DNA of 45,554 nucleotides from Atkinsonella hypoxylon (GCA_000729835.1 JFHB01000232.1:1-45554); one strand, 5' to 3'. Positions 10,560-23,960 are shown, counted from the stretch's first letter. The notes: generated by a model from the sequence alone, not told the origin. Program-made: numbers and translations.

Positions 10560-13500
10560 TTTTATTGTTTTCGATTTTTAACTGTTTTTCGTTGCTTTTC
10601 GATTTTTCGAGTGTTTTTTGTTGCTTTTATAAGCTAGCTAGAAAGCTCTAGTAAGTTAATAAATTGTTAATGCTTTTAAATAGCAAGAGGCTTAGTTAGG
10701 CTATTTACTAGCATCTAATTTATATTAATATAACTAACCTTCGCTATACCTTTACGAATCTTTTCCCTAATGTAGTTAAACTTCAAAAGGGTGTGCTTAG
10801 TTCTACTATACAATGTTAGGTTGTAAGCAGTAACTATAGCACCTTAATTATTACACCTAATAGGAATAGGAGGGGTTAAAGGCAGCTTTATCTCCTTAAA
10901 AAGGCCGTAGAGCCACTCTAATTCCCTAATAGCTTTAGATAATATATTAGATTCTGCTTCTAATGTAGAAAGAGCAATAGTACTGTTAAAAATAAGCTAC
11001 CCTGTAGTCTATTTTTATGCTTACTAGTTGCCTACTAGTTGCTCTATCACGTGACCCTTTTTTGGTTATGTTACGTTGATTTTTAGTAGAGATATTGCTG
11101 TTACTAGAAGCGAAACATCTAGATTTAACTAAGGCAAAGTTGCCTAACCTATAGTCAGCTTTAACAGCGTTTTTCTCCACAACTAGTAATAGTAGAAATT
11201 CAAGAAGTATATCATTTAAAAGCTAAGAATTAGGGCTATCTAATAGTATAATTGTTAGATAGGGTTACTTATAAGGGTTGTTTGCTATTAGTGGAATTTG
11301 TTAAATTGTGTACGTAGGTTTCTCGTTTGTATAGCTGTAAGTCGATTTTTTTGTTTTTATATAGTAAATCTTTTTGCGGAAATTATAAAGTAGCCTATAA
11401 GCCCCTTCTAGCGACTACAGCCCGCTAATATAGTTAGAGGGTATATAAGGGACTGGAAAGATTTAAGATTCTACCCTTACTAACTTGTTCGTTACAGCGC
11501 TCTTAATATAAAGATACCACTATTACAGTTATCTATTGCCTCTACGTGATCTAGTACTATACACTACAGCTTGATTTAGGCCGCTGCTGCTTCCACTACG
11601 TGATAATTGCTAGGATTAATTACAGGTGCTAAATCTAAGAGACCACTACCCTCTTAGATATCTAGTCCTGTAATCCCTATTATTTTCAATAAGTACTAGC
11701 TTTCTTCGATTTCTAGCTAATAGGTCCACTAGCTAGCTTATATAGATAAGTATAGGTTGATTTAGAAGAGACTTTATTACCAGCAAAATCGCTATTGCAA
11801 TAACTAAGGAGGGTCTTAAGTACTTCTTTGCAACTAATAGAGCTATTAGAAGCTTTAGAAGAAGACCCTAGTAGTATAGAATGCTTATAAATAATAGCAA
11901 AGCTTCTAGTACCACTTAAGTACCTTAGGAGGTGCTTAGAGGCATTTAGGTGCTCTATATAGAGCTTAGCTAGGAAGGTTAATAGCCACTGAACAGAAAA
12001 AGCAATATTAGCCCTAGTTAGCAACATTAGGTATATTATAGTGCCTATTATACTCTAATAAAGCTTATAGTCGGATTTAGAGAGGATTTTTGTAACTAGT
12101 TACTTTAGAATCCCTAGCTGTATAGAGATAGAAGCCAGCTTAGTATCTAGCATTTTGAATCTTTCTAGGGCTTTAAAGATGTATTAAGATTAGTGGATTT
12201 TAATAGACCTTTTAAATCTATTACGGGTGATTTACACACCTAGAAAGAATTCTGCTAGTCCTCTATCTTCTATTGGATAAGCTTAATTTAGTAGCTTTTT
12301 AAGCTTATTAATATATTGTAAATTAGGCCTAATTAAAAGACAGTTATCTACATAAGTAGCAATATATATAGATGTAGCTGGGTTATAAAATACTGCTGGG
12401 TCTAATATAAGAGGTTTAAATCTATGCTTTTAAAGTAATTCTGTTAGAATTTGCTGCTATTCTCTAGGACTTTGCTTTAGACTATAGAGTAATTTTTCTA
12501 GCTTAATTACCTAGTCTTTAGAAGGCCTATAATTACAGCTTTTTAGTAGCTTAGCTACTAATAGCAATGCTTGCTCTGCAAATTTAACGAATCCATCTAG
12601 GATTTCTATATAAATAGCTTCTTTTAGCTTACTATTTAAAAACGCTTCTATAAAATTAATTTACTTAACTTCCTAGTTATTAAAAGCTGCAAGAGCTAAT
12701 AATATACGCTAGCTAGGAGGAATACTAGTTGCAGCAAAGGTCTCTAGATAGTCTTAACCTTCTATTTATATAAATCCCTTAGCAACAAGGCAGGCCTTAT
12801 ATTTTATAGAATTATTTTCTTTATCCTTTTTTAGCCTATAAACAAGCTTGTTCTTTAGAACTCTTTAGCCCTTAGGTACTTAGTCTTTCCCTATAAATTT
12901 AAAGGTTCCAGCAGCTAATAGCTGCTTAAATTTGCTATAGGTAGCTTCTATCTAATGCTGCTTAGTAGAGCTTTTTAGGGCTTACTTCTACGTATTAGGA
13001 AGTTTATCCTTGCTATTAGAAGTAATAGCTGCTTTAGTCCTAGCCTTAAAGCATAGATCCTTAATTAAGGAAAAAATGTCTCTATCTAAATCTATAGCAT
13101 TAGCATTAGCTTTAGCTTCTATAGTAGCTTCTATAGGTGTTTCTATAGGTATAGGGGCTTTAGGAGCCTCTATAGCTTCTATAGAGTTGCTTAGTATAAG
13201 AGCTTAATCTATAGGTTCTAGTGGATAATTTAGCACATCTAGATAACTAGGATAAGGATACTTAGGAGTATAATTATCCACTAATTGCTGCTAGTTATTG
13301 ATTTCTCCCTCTAAAGGATTATCCACTATAGAACTAATAGGAACCTTAGGGATGCTCTATAAAATAGGACCTATTCCTTCTATAATTTTAATAAAGCTAG
13401 TCTTTATAACAGCTTATTTAGAGGGGATATATATTAGATATACATTAGAACTTAGTGTAGCTAAAAGTCTACTAGGAATAGTTCTTTTAGCTAGCTTCTA

Positions 13501-15464
13501 CAACCTAGATTGTTGTTCTAAAGGAATTAAAACTTCGAAATAGGAGCCTATAGCCCTTATTTTAGTAAAATTAGGCTTATAGGTCTTAGAAGGCTCTAAA
13601 TTAGCTAGATATAGCTGTTTAGAACTTAGTAGTTTAGTACTATTTACAGTAGTATTAACTAAATCCACTATAGTAGGAAGGATGTAAGACTATAGATATA
13701 GAGATAATTGTAACTACTGTAGGGTAGCACGCAAACGGTCTAGAAGTACCCTTATAGCTCTCTCTATTAGCCTATTCTGTTTATAAATATAGAGGTAAGA
13801 GGTGCTAAAGTAAATACCCTTAGAAGATAGCTAAGCTTACAACCTAGTATTAATTTCTGTACTACTATTAAAATAAAGGTGTTTAGGGTAGTAGTTATAC
13901 TGGTTTTTTAATTCCTTAAAGAAGCTTCTAATACAGCTATAAAGAGTAAAACCCTCTTTATTAGCTAGATTAAAAGACTACTTATACCGTAATTTTCTAT
14001 TAATTAGAAAAAGAACTAGAGGCCTCTTATTGTGCAGTATAGGCTCTATTTTAACGGTATCTCCCTCTATAATATCTAAATATCTAGGGGGGTTAGGAAT
14101 AGCATACTTGCTAGGTCTTCTAACAGCTTTAGCTTAGTTGCAAGCTAGGCAGTTAAAATCCTTATCCTTAATTTTCGAAAAATTAGGGATTCCTTTAGTT
14201 ATAGAAGTAGTTTTCTTTAGTAAAGGGAGTTCTATATGCCCTAATCTAATGTGCTAAGTAGCAGCTAATTCTAGGAGCTTCTTATAGGAAGAAGAAGCTA
14301 TAGGGTTACTAGAATTATTATTAGAGCTAGCTTCCTGTTACTCTCTATCTTGCTAGATCTCTTAAGAACTACAGGCCTTGTTTAAGGGATCTAGATAGCT
14401 ACTTCCTCTAATATCTAGTAACTTAGGATTTAGACCTTCTAAATCCCTGTTATTAGAAGGAATCTAACTAGGAGCCCGTTTAGGAACTAGGGCTAATAGC
14501 TCTATAGCATTGTTATTAGTATTATCTTCTTTAAAATTAGATAATTCCTTAATTTAGCTATATTCCTCTAGATTAAAACTAAGCTGTTAAGGGATTTAAA
14601 CCTCTATAGAATAACTAGCATTATAACTTCTATTATAACTATTGCTAGCTAGAAATCCTATATAAGAAAGATTAGCGTGGTTTTTACACACTCTAGGGGT
14701 CTCTTGCCCCTTAAGCTGTAAGAAGAAACTATACTTTTTGGGATTTAGGAGCCTACAGCAGCTTCTATTCGCTAGAAATAGCTAATTTCTAAGGAGAGTG
14801 CTCCCTATTAAATAGTGCTTTAGACCACTAATTAGGTTAGTATCTAAACCTAGGCAATATAGAGCATTCTTTAGAGCTAAAGGCCTATATTTAGCTGGAT
14901 TTATACTAACTAGTACCTAGAATACAGCAGTTCCCTGTCCTTTAGGATAAATAGGACCTCCTTTAGTAGCAATAGGCGCGGTTTTACCCTTTTTTATAGG
15001 CTTAAAAGTCCTAAAAAATGCCTTATTGTTAACTATATAACATATAGAACCTATATCGTATAGTAAGGAGTTTTTAATTATTCTATTAGAATAGTTAAAA
15101 GAAGGGGTATTATTACTAGCAGTACTAGCATCACTAGTAGTAGATTCTGTATCTAAATCGTAAGAATTATTACTACTAGAACTGCTAGATTCACTATTGG
15201 AATCTATAGTATCCTGGTTGCTAGTAGATAGGTTATAACAACCTATAGTAAAAGCAGCTTCTCCATCCTTATTCCTAGAGTTTTTGTTACTTCTTCTTCG
15301 GCCCTTCTACTTCTTCTTATTCTTAGAGGCTTTATCTTAATCTTTAGAAGAGGCATTAGAATCATTAGAATTAGAATCGTTAGAATTCTTCTTCTAATTA
15401 GGAGGATTCTTTCCTTAGTTAGCTTTATTATTATTAGAACTATTAGAATTAGAAGCCTTATAAC
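10560..15464 (-). pseudogene. B1 copia pol (protease, integrase, RT, RNase H), broken and split by S1
   Basis: Collinear with B2 pol. From high to low coordinates: a Ser/Asn/Asp-rich region at 15100-15460; the protease active-site region near 15045-15075, reading Asp-Ile-Gly-Ser where Asp-Thr-Gly-Ser is expected; the integrase zinc finger and core at about 13700-14250; the integrase C-terminus at about 13380-13680; a linker to 13010; RT with Tyr-Val-Asp-Asn at 12343-12354 in place of YVDD; and the RNase H section at 11713-12027, still open for 104 codons. S1 interrupts the RNase H region at 10984-11691. Stops and the Asp-to-Asn change make it nonfunctional. Confidence 0.85.
10984..11691 (+). 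mobile_element. S1: solo family B LTR inserted antisense in B1
   Basis: It starts TGTTAAAAATAAGC and ends TTATTTTCAATA, 708 bp, flanked by AGTAC on both sides (10979-10983 and 11692-11696). B2 shows the uninterrupted target near 35085-35095. Its own complete duplication shows that it is a separate solo LTR and not one end of a larger element. It retains an intact CACGTGAC box near 11049. Confidence 0.92.
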
Positions 15465-16163
15465 TGTTAAAAATAAGCTACCCTGTATAGCCTATTTTTA
15501 TGCCTACTAGTTGCTCTATTACGTGACCCTCATTAGGTCTTGTTACGTTGATTTTTGGTAGAGATATCGTTGTTACTAGATGTAAACATCTAGATTTAAC
15601 TAAGGCAAAGTTGCCTAACCTATAGTTAACTTTAACTGCGATTTTCTCTACAACTAGCAATGGTAGAAATTCAAGAAGTATACCATTCGAAAGCTAAGAA
15701 TTAGGGCTATCTAATGGTATAATTGTTGGATAGAGTTGCTTATAAGGGTTGCTTGTTATTAGTGGAATTTGTTAAATTGTGCATGTAGGCGTCTCGTTTG
15801 TATAGCTGTAAGTCGATTTTTTTGTTTTTATATAGTAAATCTTTTTGCGGAAATTATAAAGTGGCCCACGAGCCCCTTCTAGCGACTACGGCCCGCCAAT
15901 ATAGTCGGAGGGTCTATAAGGGACTAGAAAGATTTAAGATCCTACCCTTACTAACTTGTTTATTACAGCGCTCTTAATATAAGATACCACTATTATTATA
16001 GTTATCTACTGCCTCTACGTGATCTATACTATACACTACAGCTTGATTTAGGCCGCTGCTGCTTCCACTACGTGATAATTGCTAGGAGCAATTACAGGTG
16101 CTAAATCTAAGAGACCACTACCCTCTTAGATATCTAGTCCTGTAATCCCTATTATTTTCAATA
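15465..16163 (+). mobile_element. S2: solo family B LTR inserted antisense in B1
   Basis: A 699 bp copy of the B LTR with the same ends as S1, flanked by ATAAC on both sides (15460-15464 and 16164-16168). B2 has the uninterrupted target near 38860-38870. It lies in the gag to pol transition of B1. The CACGTGA box seen in S1 reads TACGTGA here (near 15520). Confidence 0.92.
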
Positions 16164-17350
16164 ATAACTAAGAGCCTTAGATATAGAGGAGCTTTTATTT
16201 CTTTGTTCTTCTAATAAGTTAGCTATAAGGAACTATAAATTCAGCATTTTTGCAGATAGACCTTATGCTCTAGCAGCTTTAATAGAATATTGCTGCCTTT
16301 TAGCCTAGCTAGAGAAGGTCTTCTTTAAAGCATTAATATAATAATTTACCTAGTCAATAGGATTAATAGCTACACTATAGAGCTGTAATCTAGCTAGTAA
16401 ATTATTAAATTTAGCATTAAAGGCCTTTAAAGATCCCTTATAATTTAAAAACAATAAGTTATAATAACTAGTATATAGTGTACTACGTTGTATTTTAGCA
16501 CTCTGCGAATACTGCTTAACTAGAACGTTATAGATATCTACAGGGGACTTATGCTAGCTTATAGCAGCTTAAGGTCTAGATTAGCAACTATCTCTTATAA
16601 TTATAAGAATAATAGCTTATTTTAAATCTACTAAAGTACTAGCTATACTAGGATTATTAATAAATTAAGGGAATTCTAGAGCCCTAAATTAAATAGTTAA
16701 AGCTTACTTCTACTGTTTAAAATTTTTAGGACCTTTTAGCTTAGCAGCCTCTAGAATAGAGTGGACCTTCTTATTTAACTCTTTTATAGTGCCTTTATTA
16801 AAAGCAGGCAGAAAAGTAGCACTATTAGAGGAACTAGAAGGTTTAGGGGCTTTAAAAGAGACTTTAGAAGCTCTTTTAGAAGTAACAGAATCTACTATCT
16901 TAGAGGGAGACCCTATAGAGAGATTACCTATAGATGTAATTATAGTATCTAATTTACTTAGTAAATTAGCTATATTACCTTTATTTTAGCTTTACTTTGC
17001 TTTACTATACCTAATAAATCTATTTAGGGTCTCTTGTTGCTTATCTATTTAAGCTTTTAGATCAGCTTGTATATTATAGACTTACACTACTCTTTTAGAA
17101 GCTAATCTAGCTTCTTTTAGAGCCTTCTTAGCTATATAATCTTCTTTATTAGAAGAGGAATCTACTAGCTAAGGGGGGGATCTAGCTGGACTAGGAAAGC
17201 TAGTAGTAGCTGTAGCTAGTGTACTAGAACTACTACCCCGTTTAGGGCTTGTGCTCTTTCCCTTGCCTGTTCCTTTTAGTGCTATTTTAAGGGTTTTAAT
17301 AGCTAATTTAACGCTCTTTTATAGCTAATTATAGCTAAGTTACAGTGGAA
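16164..17350 (-). pseudogene. B1 copia gag, broken
   Basis: Minus-strand frames match the capsid domain of fungal copia elements, as in B2 at 38861-40040: a Pro/Ser-rich N-terminal section near 17150-17280, then a helical capsid-type region with a KGSLEAFNAEFNNLL-like stretch near 16390-16450. The frame is broken by many TAA/TAG codons and by the S2 insertion at its C-terminal side. The plus-strand open frame at 16789-16989 is its antisense shadow. No trustworthy start codon remains. Confidence 0.75.
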
Positions 17351-18139
17351 ATAGTAGTAAATAACAGTAATAACCTCTACTAGATATTAATAGATTGCTC
17401 TATTATAGGCCTAGAAATGCCCTATATCTTTAGAAATTATACTAAGATTTTTCTCCGATTTCTTTCGTAACAGGTATAACAGGCTCTAAAGGCTGCGTTA
17501 TATTGCGATCTATATACACATACAATTTGTATAGTAGACTAGATTAACAAGCGGTCGCGAGGGGCATAAAACACAGGTCCTAGCTATTTTTAGCCAAAAA
17601 ATTCAGGAGATTCTTCTCTAATTAGGTTCCAATAAATTAGTGGAGACCTAGGCTTGCAAAAAGGGATATCTAGCTAATTTCTACTTCAAAATCTCGACCA
17701 GTGGGATTACTATATAAATTAATTCTGCGACCGAAAATATAGGAATATCTGCAACAAGAGCTGTTAGGCGTACACTACAAATTGTAGTATAGCTACTAAC
17801 AGAGGTGCATAGGGTGTACAATATAACAACAACAACAAGCGATGCAGTGCAGCGCTAAGCTTATTTCTCAATAGAAATAAGTAATTAGGCAGTGCCTAAT
17901 AAAACGATTCGCAGTGTAAATGTAATGTATGCAGATGTATATATTTAGATGTTTCGCAACAATAGAACCTAGCTATTGAGAATAGCTTCAAAAGTATGTA
18001 TACACGGGGTGTATAGGACTAGTGCAGGAGGCATAGGGTAGGCAGAATAGGTCAAAACACCAGTATAATGGCTGGCGATATATGTGTAGCAGGTCTTAAT
18101 AGCTTCTAGCAAGCTACTAATTTTAGTAGTGATAGCTAC
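17351..18139 (-). other. B1 5' leader (non-coding), cut by A3
   Basis: It lies between gag and the missing 5' LTR and is homologous to 40041-40860 of B2. It is richer in CA/TG than pol and contains short inverted repeats also found in B2: TTATTTC/GAAATAA near 17870-17890 and TTAGGCA-G-TGCCTAA at 17885-17899. A run of CAA triplets lies near 17826-17838. I see no gene in it. Confidence 0.7.
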
Positions 18140-18626
18140 TTTGTCGTCTCAAAACTAAACCCCTAAATGACTATGCAGCCCACACTAAAGCAGGTAACGA
18201 TGTAGTGCACGTTAAGATCGAAGAGAATCGGTAGAGAGCGAGATATTTGCTAGTGTATACTATTAAACAATAGCAGGTAAGAAGATTAAATAGTTAGAAA
18301 AGGCAGAAATAAAATATTAATTGTAGCTTAGAAGATATATATATATAAAAGGAGCTAAACGTATTAAAGAGTTAGGGAAAGTGCTAGTAGTAGTAAAGTA
18401 ATGTTTCTTAATTATTAAATATTGCAAATTAAAATAGGCTAAAAGATATTAATTAATTAAAAAGAGCTAAGGCTAAAAAGAGCTAGCAAAAGCTGCTTAT
18501 ATATTCTCTCTGCCTCTTAAACTATCTATATATCTAGGCAATATACACTCTTATAGAGAAAATCTATATATAGTATCCTTTATAAAGCTAATATAAGAAC
18601 GCAAGAGAGTAACTCTACTGCAACAC
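18140..18626 (-). repeat. A3 3' LTR (487 bp)
   Basis: It begins TTTGTCGTC and ends GCAACAC. As in A2, its outer left end keeps CA and TG (for instance 18165-18215), while the inner right end at 18540-18626 is converted to TA. Confidence 0.9.
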
Positions 18627-19671
18627 AATATCTCTTTAGTTATAAATAAGCTTATAAAGTAAGACTTATAAGTAACTTAACCCTTTAGCTAATTCCCTTA
18701 ATCCTAAAGTCCTAATCCCTTTATCTTCTATAATAGCTTTAGCGTCTTTAGTGTATATAGTAGCGTCCCTCTTACTAGCAATAGTGTTCTTATAGCTAGG
18801 CGTTTTCCTTTATAATAAGTAACTCTTTCTTAGTAATTTACACTTTATTTAATTACGCTAGATATAATTAATTAGTGTCTTTTATTTGCCTTAATTATCT
18901 CTTGCTAAGCGCTAGAATATAAAAGAGCTAGCAGTATAACACTAAGGTTTATATTAGTAATAGAATTATAGGCTATTATAAGCTATTTAGCAATATATCT
19001 TTAAGCTAATGCTTTTATTTAATCCTTTATAGTGTAGTATTCTCTAGCTTTAAGCGTTTATTTTGCTGCCTTTATAATCTCTTTATTCTTTTACCTAGAT
19101 TTCTACTTTTACACTAATAGTTCTATAAAATATAAAGATAGCAGCTAATACTTTAAGTCCCTTAATTATTATAGAAGCTAGTTCTTACTGTAAGATTCTA
19201 TTTAATCTTTTTACGTAAGATCTTATAGTATACTAGAAATTCTAGTAAGAACCTCTAAATTATTTAGCAGTAGTAATAATAAAGGGCTTTATAAATTAGT
19301 TATAAGCTGTAGTAGCACCTTAAATGTTACAATTAAAGACTTCTTTTATGTAAAAGAGAGTAGCTTATAATATATAAAAGCCTAGCTAGGCTTATTTATT
19401 TACGTTAGAGAATATAAACGCTATTCCTTTACTACTATTGCTGCTTTAATAGTTCTATTATAGATAATAGAATTGCTATTAAACTAAACAACAGTAATAA
19501 ATTAATTCTTCTAAAGTTATATAAGCATTTACCTATTAATCTCTATTAACTATTTAATTACTTAATTATAATTACTTAAGGTAAATTTCTAGGCGTTAAG
19601 CTTCTTTAGAATAAGAATTCTACTACTAGTTATTTATAAGTAATATCTTAAGATAAAACGCTTTATAGTAT
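18627..19671. other. A3 unassigned 3' region, first part
   Basis: Homologous to 3769-4796 of A2 and 20156-21200 of A4. Dense TAA/TAG in all frames. I recognise no domain. It ends at the A4 insertion, with AGTAT (19667-19671) as the duplicated target. Confidence 0.5.
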
Positions 19672-20155
19672 TTTGTCGCCTTAAAACCAAACCCCTAAAT
19701 GACTATACAGCCCACACTAAAGCGGGTAACAATATAGCGCACGTTAAGATCGAAGAGGATCGGCAGAGAGCGAGATATTTATTAGTGTATACTATTAAAC
19801 AATAGTAGGCAAGAAGATTAAATAGTTAAAAAAGGCAGAAATAAAATATTAATTGCAGCTTAGAAGATATATACACGCAAAAGGGAGCTAAATATATTAA
19901 AGAGTTAAGGAAAGCGTTAGTGTTAGTAAAGTAATGTTTCTTAAGTATTAAGTGCTGTAAATTAAAGTAAGCTAAAAGATATTAATTAATTAAAAAGAGC
20001 AAAAGCTAAAAAGAGCTAGTAGAAGCTGCTTATACGCTTTCTTTCTTAAACTATTTAGATATCTAAGCAATGTACACTTTTATAGAGAAAATCTATATAT
20101 AGTATCCCTTATAAAGCTAATATAAGAGCGTAAGGGAGTAACTCTACTGCAACAT
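19672..20155 (-). repeat. A4 3' LTR (484 bp)
   Basis: TTTGTCGCC to GCAACAT, the same length as the 5' LTR at 30927-31410. The two differ mostly by C/T and G/A changes. Damage is concentrated at the inner (right) end here. Confidence 0.92.
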
Positions 20156-23100
20156 AATACCTCTCTAGTTATAAATAAGCTTATAAAGCAAGACTTATAA
20201 GTAACTTAACTCTCTAGCTAATTTCCTTAATCCTAAAGTCCTAATCCTCTTATCTTCTATAATAGCTTTAGCGTCTTTAGTATATATAGTAGCGTCTCTT
20301 TTACTAGTAATAGCATCCTTATAGCTAGGCGCTTTTCTTTATAATAAGTAACTCTTTCTTAGTAATTTATACTTTATTTAGTTGCTCTAGATATAATTAA
20401 ATAGTATCTTTTATTTGCTTTAATTATCTCTTACTAAGCGCTAGAATAGAAGAGAGCTAGCAGTATAACACTAAGGTTTATACTAGTAATAGAATTATAG
20501 GCTATTATAAGTTGTTTAGTAATATATCTTTAAGCTAATGCTTCTATTTAATCCTTTATAGTATAGTATTCTCTAGCTTTAAGCGCTTATTTTACTGCTC
20601 TTATAATCTCTTTATCCCTTTACCTAGATTTCTGCTTTTACGCTAATAGCTCTATAAAACATAAAGATAGTAGCTAATACTTAGAGTTCTATAATTATTG
20701 CAGAAGCTAGTTCTTACTATAAGATTCTATTTAATCTTTTTATATAAGATCTTATAGTATACTAGAAATTCTAGTAAGAACCTCTAAATTGTTTAGCAGT
20801 AGTAATAATAAAGAGCTTTATAAATTAGTTGTAAGCTATAGTAGCACCTTAAATATTACAATTAAAGACTTCTTTTGTGTAAAAGGGAGTAGCTTATAAT
20901 GTATAAAAGCCTAGCTAGGCTTACTTATCTACATTAGAAGATATAAACGCTATTCCCTTACTGTTATTGCTGCTTTAATAGTTCTATTATAGATAATAGA
21001 ATTACTATTAAATTAAACAGCAGCAATAAACTAATTCTTCTAAAGTTATATAAGCATTTATCTATTAACCTCTGTTAACTATTTAATTACTTAATTATAA
21101 TTACTTAAGGTAAATTTCTAGGCATTAAGCTCCTTTAGAATAGAAATTCTACTACTAGTTATCTATAAGTAATATCTTAAGATAAAACGCTTTATAGTAT
21201 CTTCCTAGAGGTAGCTAAGGTTAAAGCCTATAGTCTTAGCTTTTTTAATAACTATATACCTATTTATAAAACTAAGCTTATTTACTGCTATTATATATAG
21301 GACTATTATAACCCTATTAGTACCTTTACAGTAGTTATAAGACTAATTAATAGAGTTATTAGTTATAACTTAGTTATAAAGGTGTAGTTTAAATTCGTTC
21401 CCTAATGTTTAAGTAATTCTATAGTTGCTATATTAAGTGTAAGGTATATTATATAAGCTATTACTAATAAGATTAATTAGAAGATGCTTAACTAAACAAT
21501 AAAGCGTCTATATTAAGAAGAATAAACAGGTATATCTATATTCCTAGTTGCTCTTCTGCTTATAATATAGTACTAAAATCGCCTAGAATAGGTATAGATA
21601 CTAAAGGAGCTATAAAGTTTATACCTAACTATAGACTATAGCTTTAAACCTTTTAATTCTACCTTTAGGTTCTATATTAAAGTAATAATAGTATCCCTTT
21701 AAGCAATTAAAGATAAAATAGGTTTAGTAGTTATTAAAGAAAAGAAAGCTAATAATAAGTCTTTACTTACTTATTTTATTGTATAAAGCAGAAGAGTTAT
21801 AGCTTATATTATAATAGCAGGAAATAAGTTAAAATCTATCTTTAATTCTATATACCTTTTAACCTATAAGTCTTATAATTTTGCTTTAGTCTATCTCTTC
21901 TATATTAATTATAAAAGACTCCTTAAAGATAACTACTATACACTTAATCCTATAAGTAATAATCCTTACTATAGCAGTAAGCTAGAATTAATTTAACTAT
22001 CTATAATAAGTCTCTTGCTTAAAGGACTTTATTAGAAAGCTATAAATATTATTAAGATAATTAAACTAAATTACTAAACTCTAGCTAGACTACATTAACT
22101 CTATAAGCCTAAAGTTATCTAAATTATAATTCTAATAAAGTAGTAAGCTAAAAGGAGGCTACTTAAAACATTACTAAAAGAGAGGTAGCTAGCACTTATA
22201 GAGCTTCTTAAGAGGTAAATCTACTTAATTTTACTCTTTTATACAAAAGAAATTACTAACTAGCTTATAGACTTACACTATAATATAGTATATTAGTAGG
22301 TTCCTTAACGTTCTAAAGTAATATATTTATCCCTTATATATAACTCTAAAGCTAGTCTTAAAAATAGGTTCTTAGTATTTATTTTCTATTTTAGTAGTAG
22401 AGATTAAATAGCTTTTAAAAAATTAAAGGTAAAAAAGAGCTTAAGTAGGTACTTATAATAAAAAATATTATAAGAATAAAGGAATAAAGAGAGAGAGAGA
22501 GTAGAAATATAGGCTATATTATAGCTAGTATTATCTTAATAAATCCTTAGTTAATAGCTGTTTATAATTATTGTAATTTAGTAGAGGCTAATAGTAAATA
22601 TATACTAAGACTTTAATAGCTGTAAACTTATTAAGTAATTTATAACATTCTCTTTAACTAATTATATTTATTTTTCTTCTTTCTTTTTATAACTACCTTT
22701 CTATATAGCCTCTTTTTTATTGCCTTTATTAGTACCTTTAATTATTTAATTATAGCTAAAAAGCTTCCTTAAAACTATAAGGATCTTATAAATATATAGA
22801 ATATTATTAGCAAAAGAATCCCTTTTACTGCTCTCTTTTATTAGGTTACTCTCTCTTAAAATAGTTAAATAAATATCTTTCCTTTAATAATACTTATTAA
22901 TATAGTAAGTCTTTTATAAAAAAGCTTTTAATTATACTTCTATTCTTTTATTATACTAATAAACCTTATCTCTTTAATATAAATTTACCTTTAAGCTTTA
23001 AGTCTATAGAGGCAATAATATTAGTGCTAGTAGATACTTAATATACACTAAAGTTGCTTTTTAATAGAGTTTTATGCCTAATATACCTCTAAGAGCTATT

Positions 23101-23960
23101 AAATTCTTTTATAATTAGAATCTTAAGGCTTAGTTTATTAATAGTACTATAAAAGAAAGCTCCCTTTTATATAAGGTTGCACTAGAATTAAATATTAAGA
23201 ACTTTATCTTTATTCTAACTAAGATAGCTTATCCTTATAGATATTTCTATTATATACTTACTAATTATTAAGAGCGCTATAAAGCCCTTTTAATCTTATT
23301 CTTTAGTAAAAAGAATAGTGTATTTTGCTTTTATTACACTAATATATATCTTTAGATAGTTACCTTATTTAGGGAATATATCTACTTTCTATTTTATAGC
23401 TGTATCTCTCTTAAGGATGTTTATAGCAGCTTATACAGCAATTGCGTCTAGAGTAGCTCTACTACTGTAAGCTGTAAGTAGTAATTTACAAAAGGTTATA
23501 GTAACTATAGCTAAATTTACTATAATGCTTCTTTTATAACGTTCTAGGGTAAAGACTAGGTAGATTAACTATTTATTCTTTTAAGGCTTTAGAAGGTTCT
23601 TTATAAGGATCTTTCTCTCTTTATAGTAGTTAATATTTCTTACCTTTTCCTTTAAACATTAGAACTACTAGAATTTTACTAAAAGATTAAGTGTAAATTA
23701 CTTAAGTTAAAAGATAAAAAAAAAATAAAAAAAGAGTAAAGGCTAAGCAGCCTCTTTAGTTAAAATAGAATAAAACTATACTTATTTTTAGCAGTTTTTA
23801 AAAACTTTTTATATATTCTATTTAATCTAGGTTTATAGTTTTAATTCTAATTAGCTTTAAATCTTTAAATAATCTTAATATACTATTATTAAATCTTAGT
23901 TAGTCTTAAATATATAAATAAATAAACTTAACCTCTTTTCTCCTTAAAGCTAAAGATATA
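20156..23960. other. A4 unassigned region between integrase and 3' LTR
   Basis: About 3.8 kb present in A2, A3 and A4, hence a family feature and not a later insertion. Neither strand gives a domain I can name. A plus-strand frame equivalent to 5399-5605 of A2 is open here too, at about 21785-21990, and a low-stop plus-strand frame covers about 23150-23450. These would be antisense to pol. A GA run lies near 22487-22501. It could be an env-like or antisense gene, captured sequence, or a long non-coding 3' region. Confidence 0.5.

Larger units (their letters stand above)
9680..18139 (-). mobile_element. B1: Ty1/copia element with two solo LTRs inside; 5' LTR beyond the window
   Basis: It runs from the 3' LTR (left end TATTGAAAATAA) through pol, gag and most of the 5' leader, then is cut at 18139 by A3. 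Without S1, S2 and their duplications it is collinear with complete B2. The left duplication is CCTTT (9675-9679); the right copy should follow B1's 5' LTR outside the window. Damage is intermediate: B1 keeps many CA and TG words in its LTR and leader, but pol is full of stops. Confidence 0.9.

Noticed and set aside
13010..13543. Plus-strand open frames of 65 and 81 codons (also 16789-16989, 36695-36940, 39488-39688)
   Set aside because: They are antisense to copia linker, integrase or gag sequence that matches known families on the minus strand; their repetitive Ala/Ser/Leu composition follows from the coding strand.
10984..16163. S1 and S2 as the two LTRs of one plus-strand element
   Set aside because: Each has its own complete 5 bp duplication (AGTAC, ATAAC) and the sequence between them is minus-strand B1 pol, collinear with B2.
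18627..19500. A pogo/Fot1-type transposase C-terminus on the minus strand in the family A extra block
   Set aside because: Some Lys/Arg-rich minus-strand words resemble that region, but there is no DDE core, terminal inverted repeat or TA duplication, and the frames shift too often to trust.
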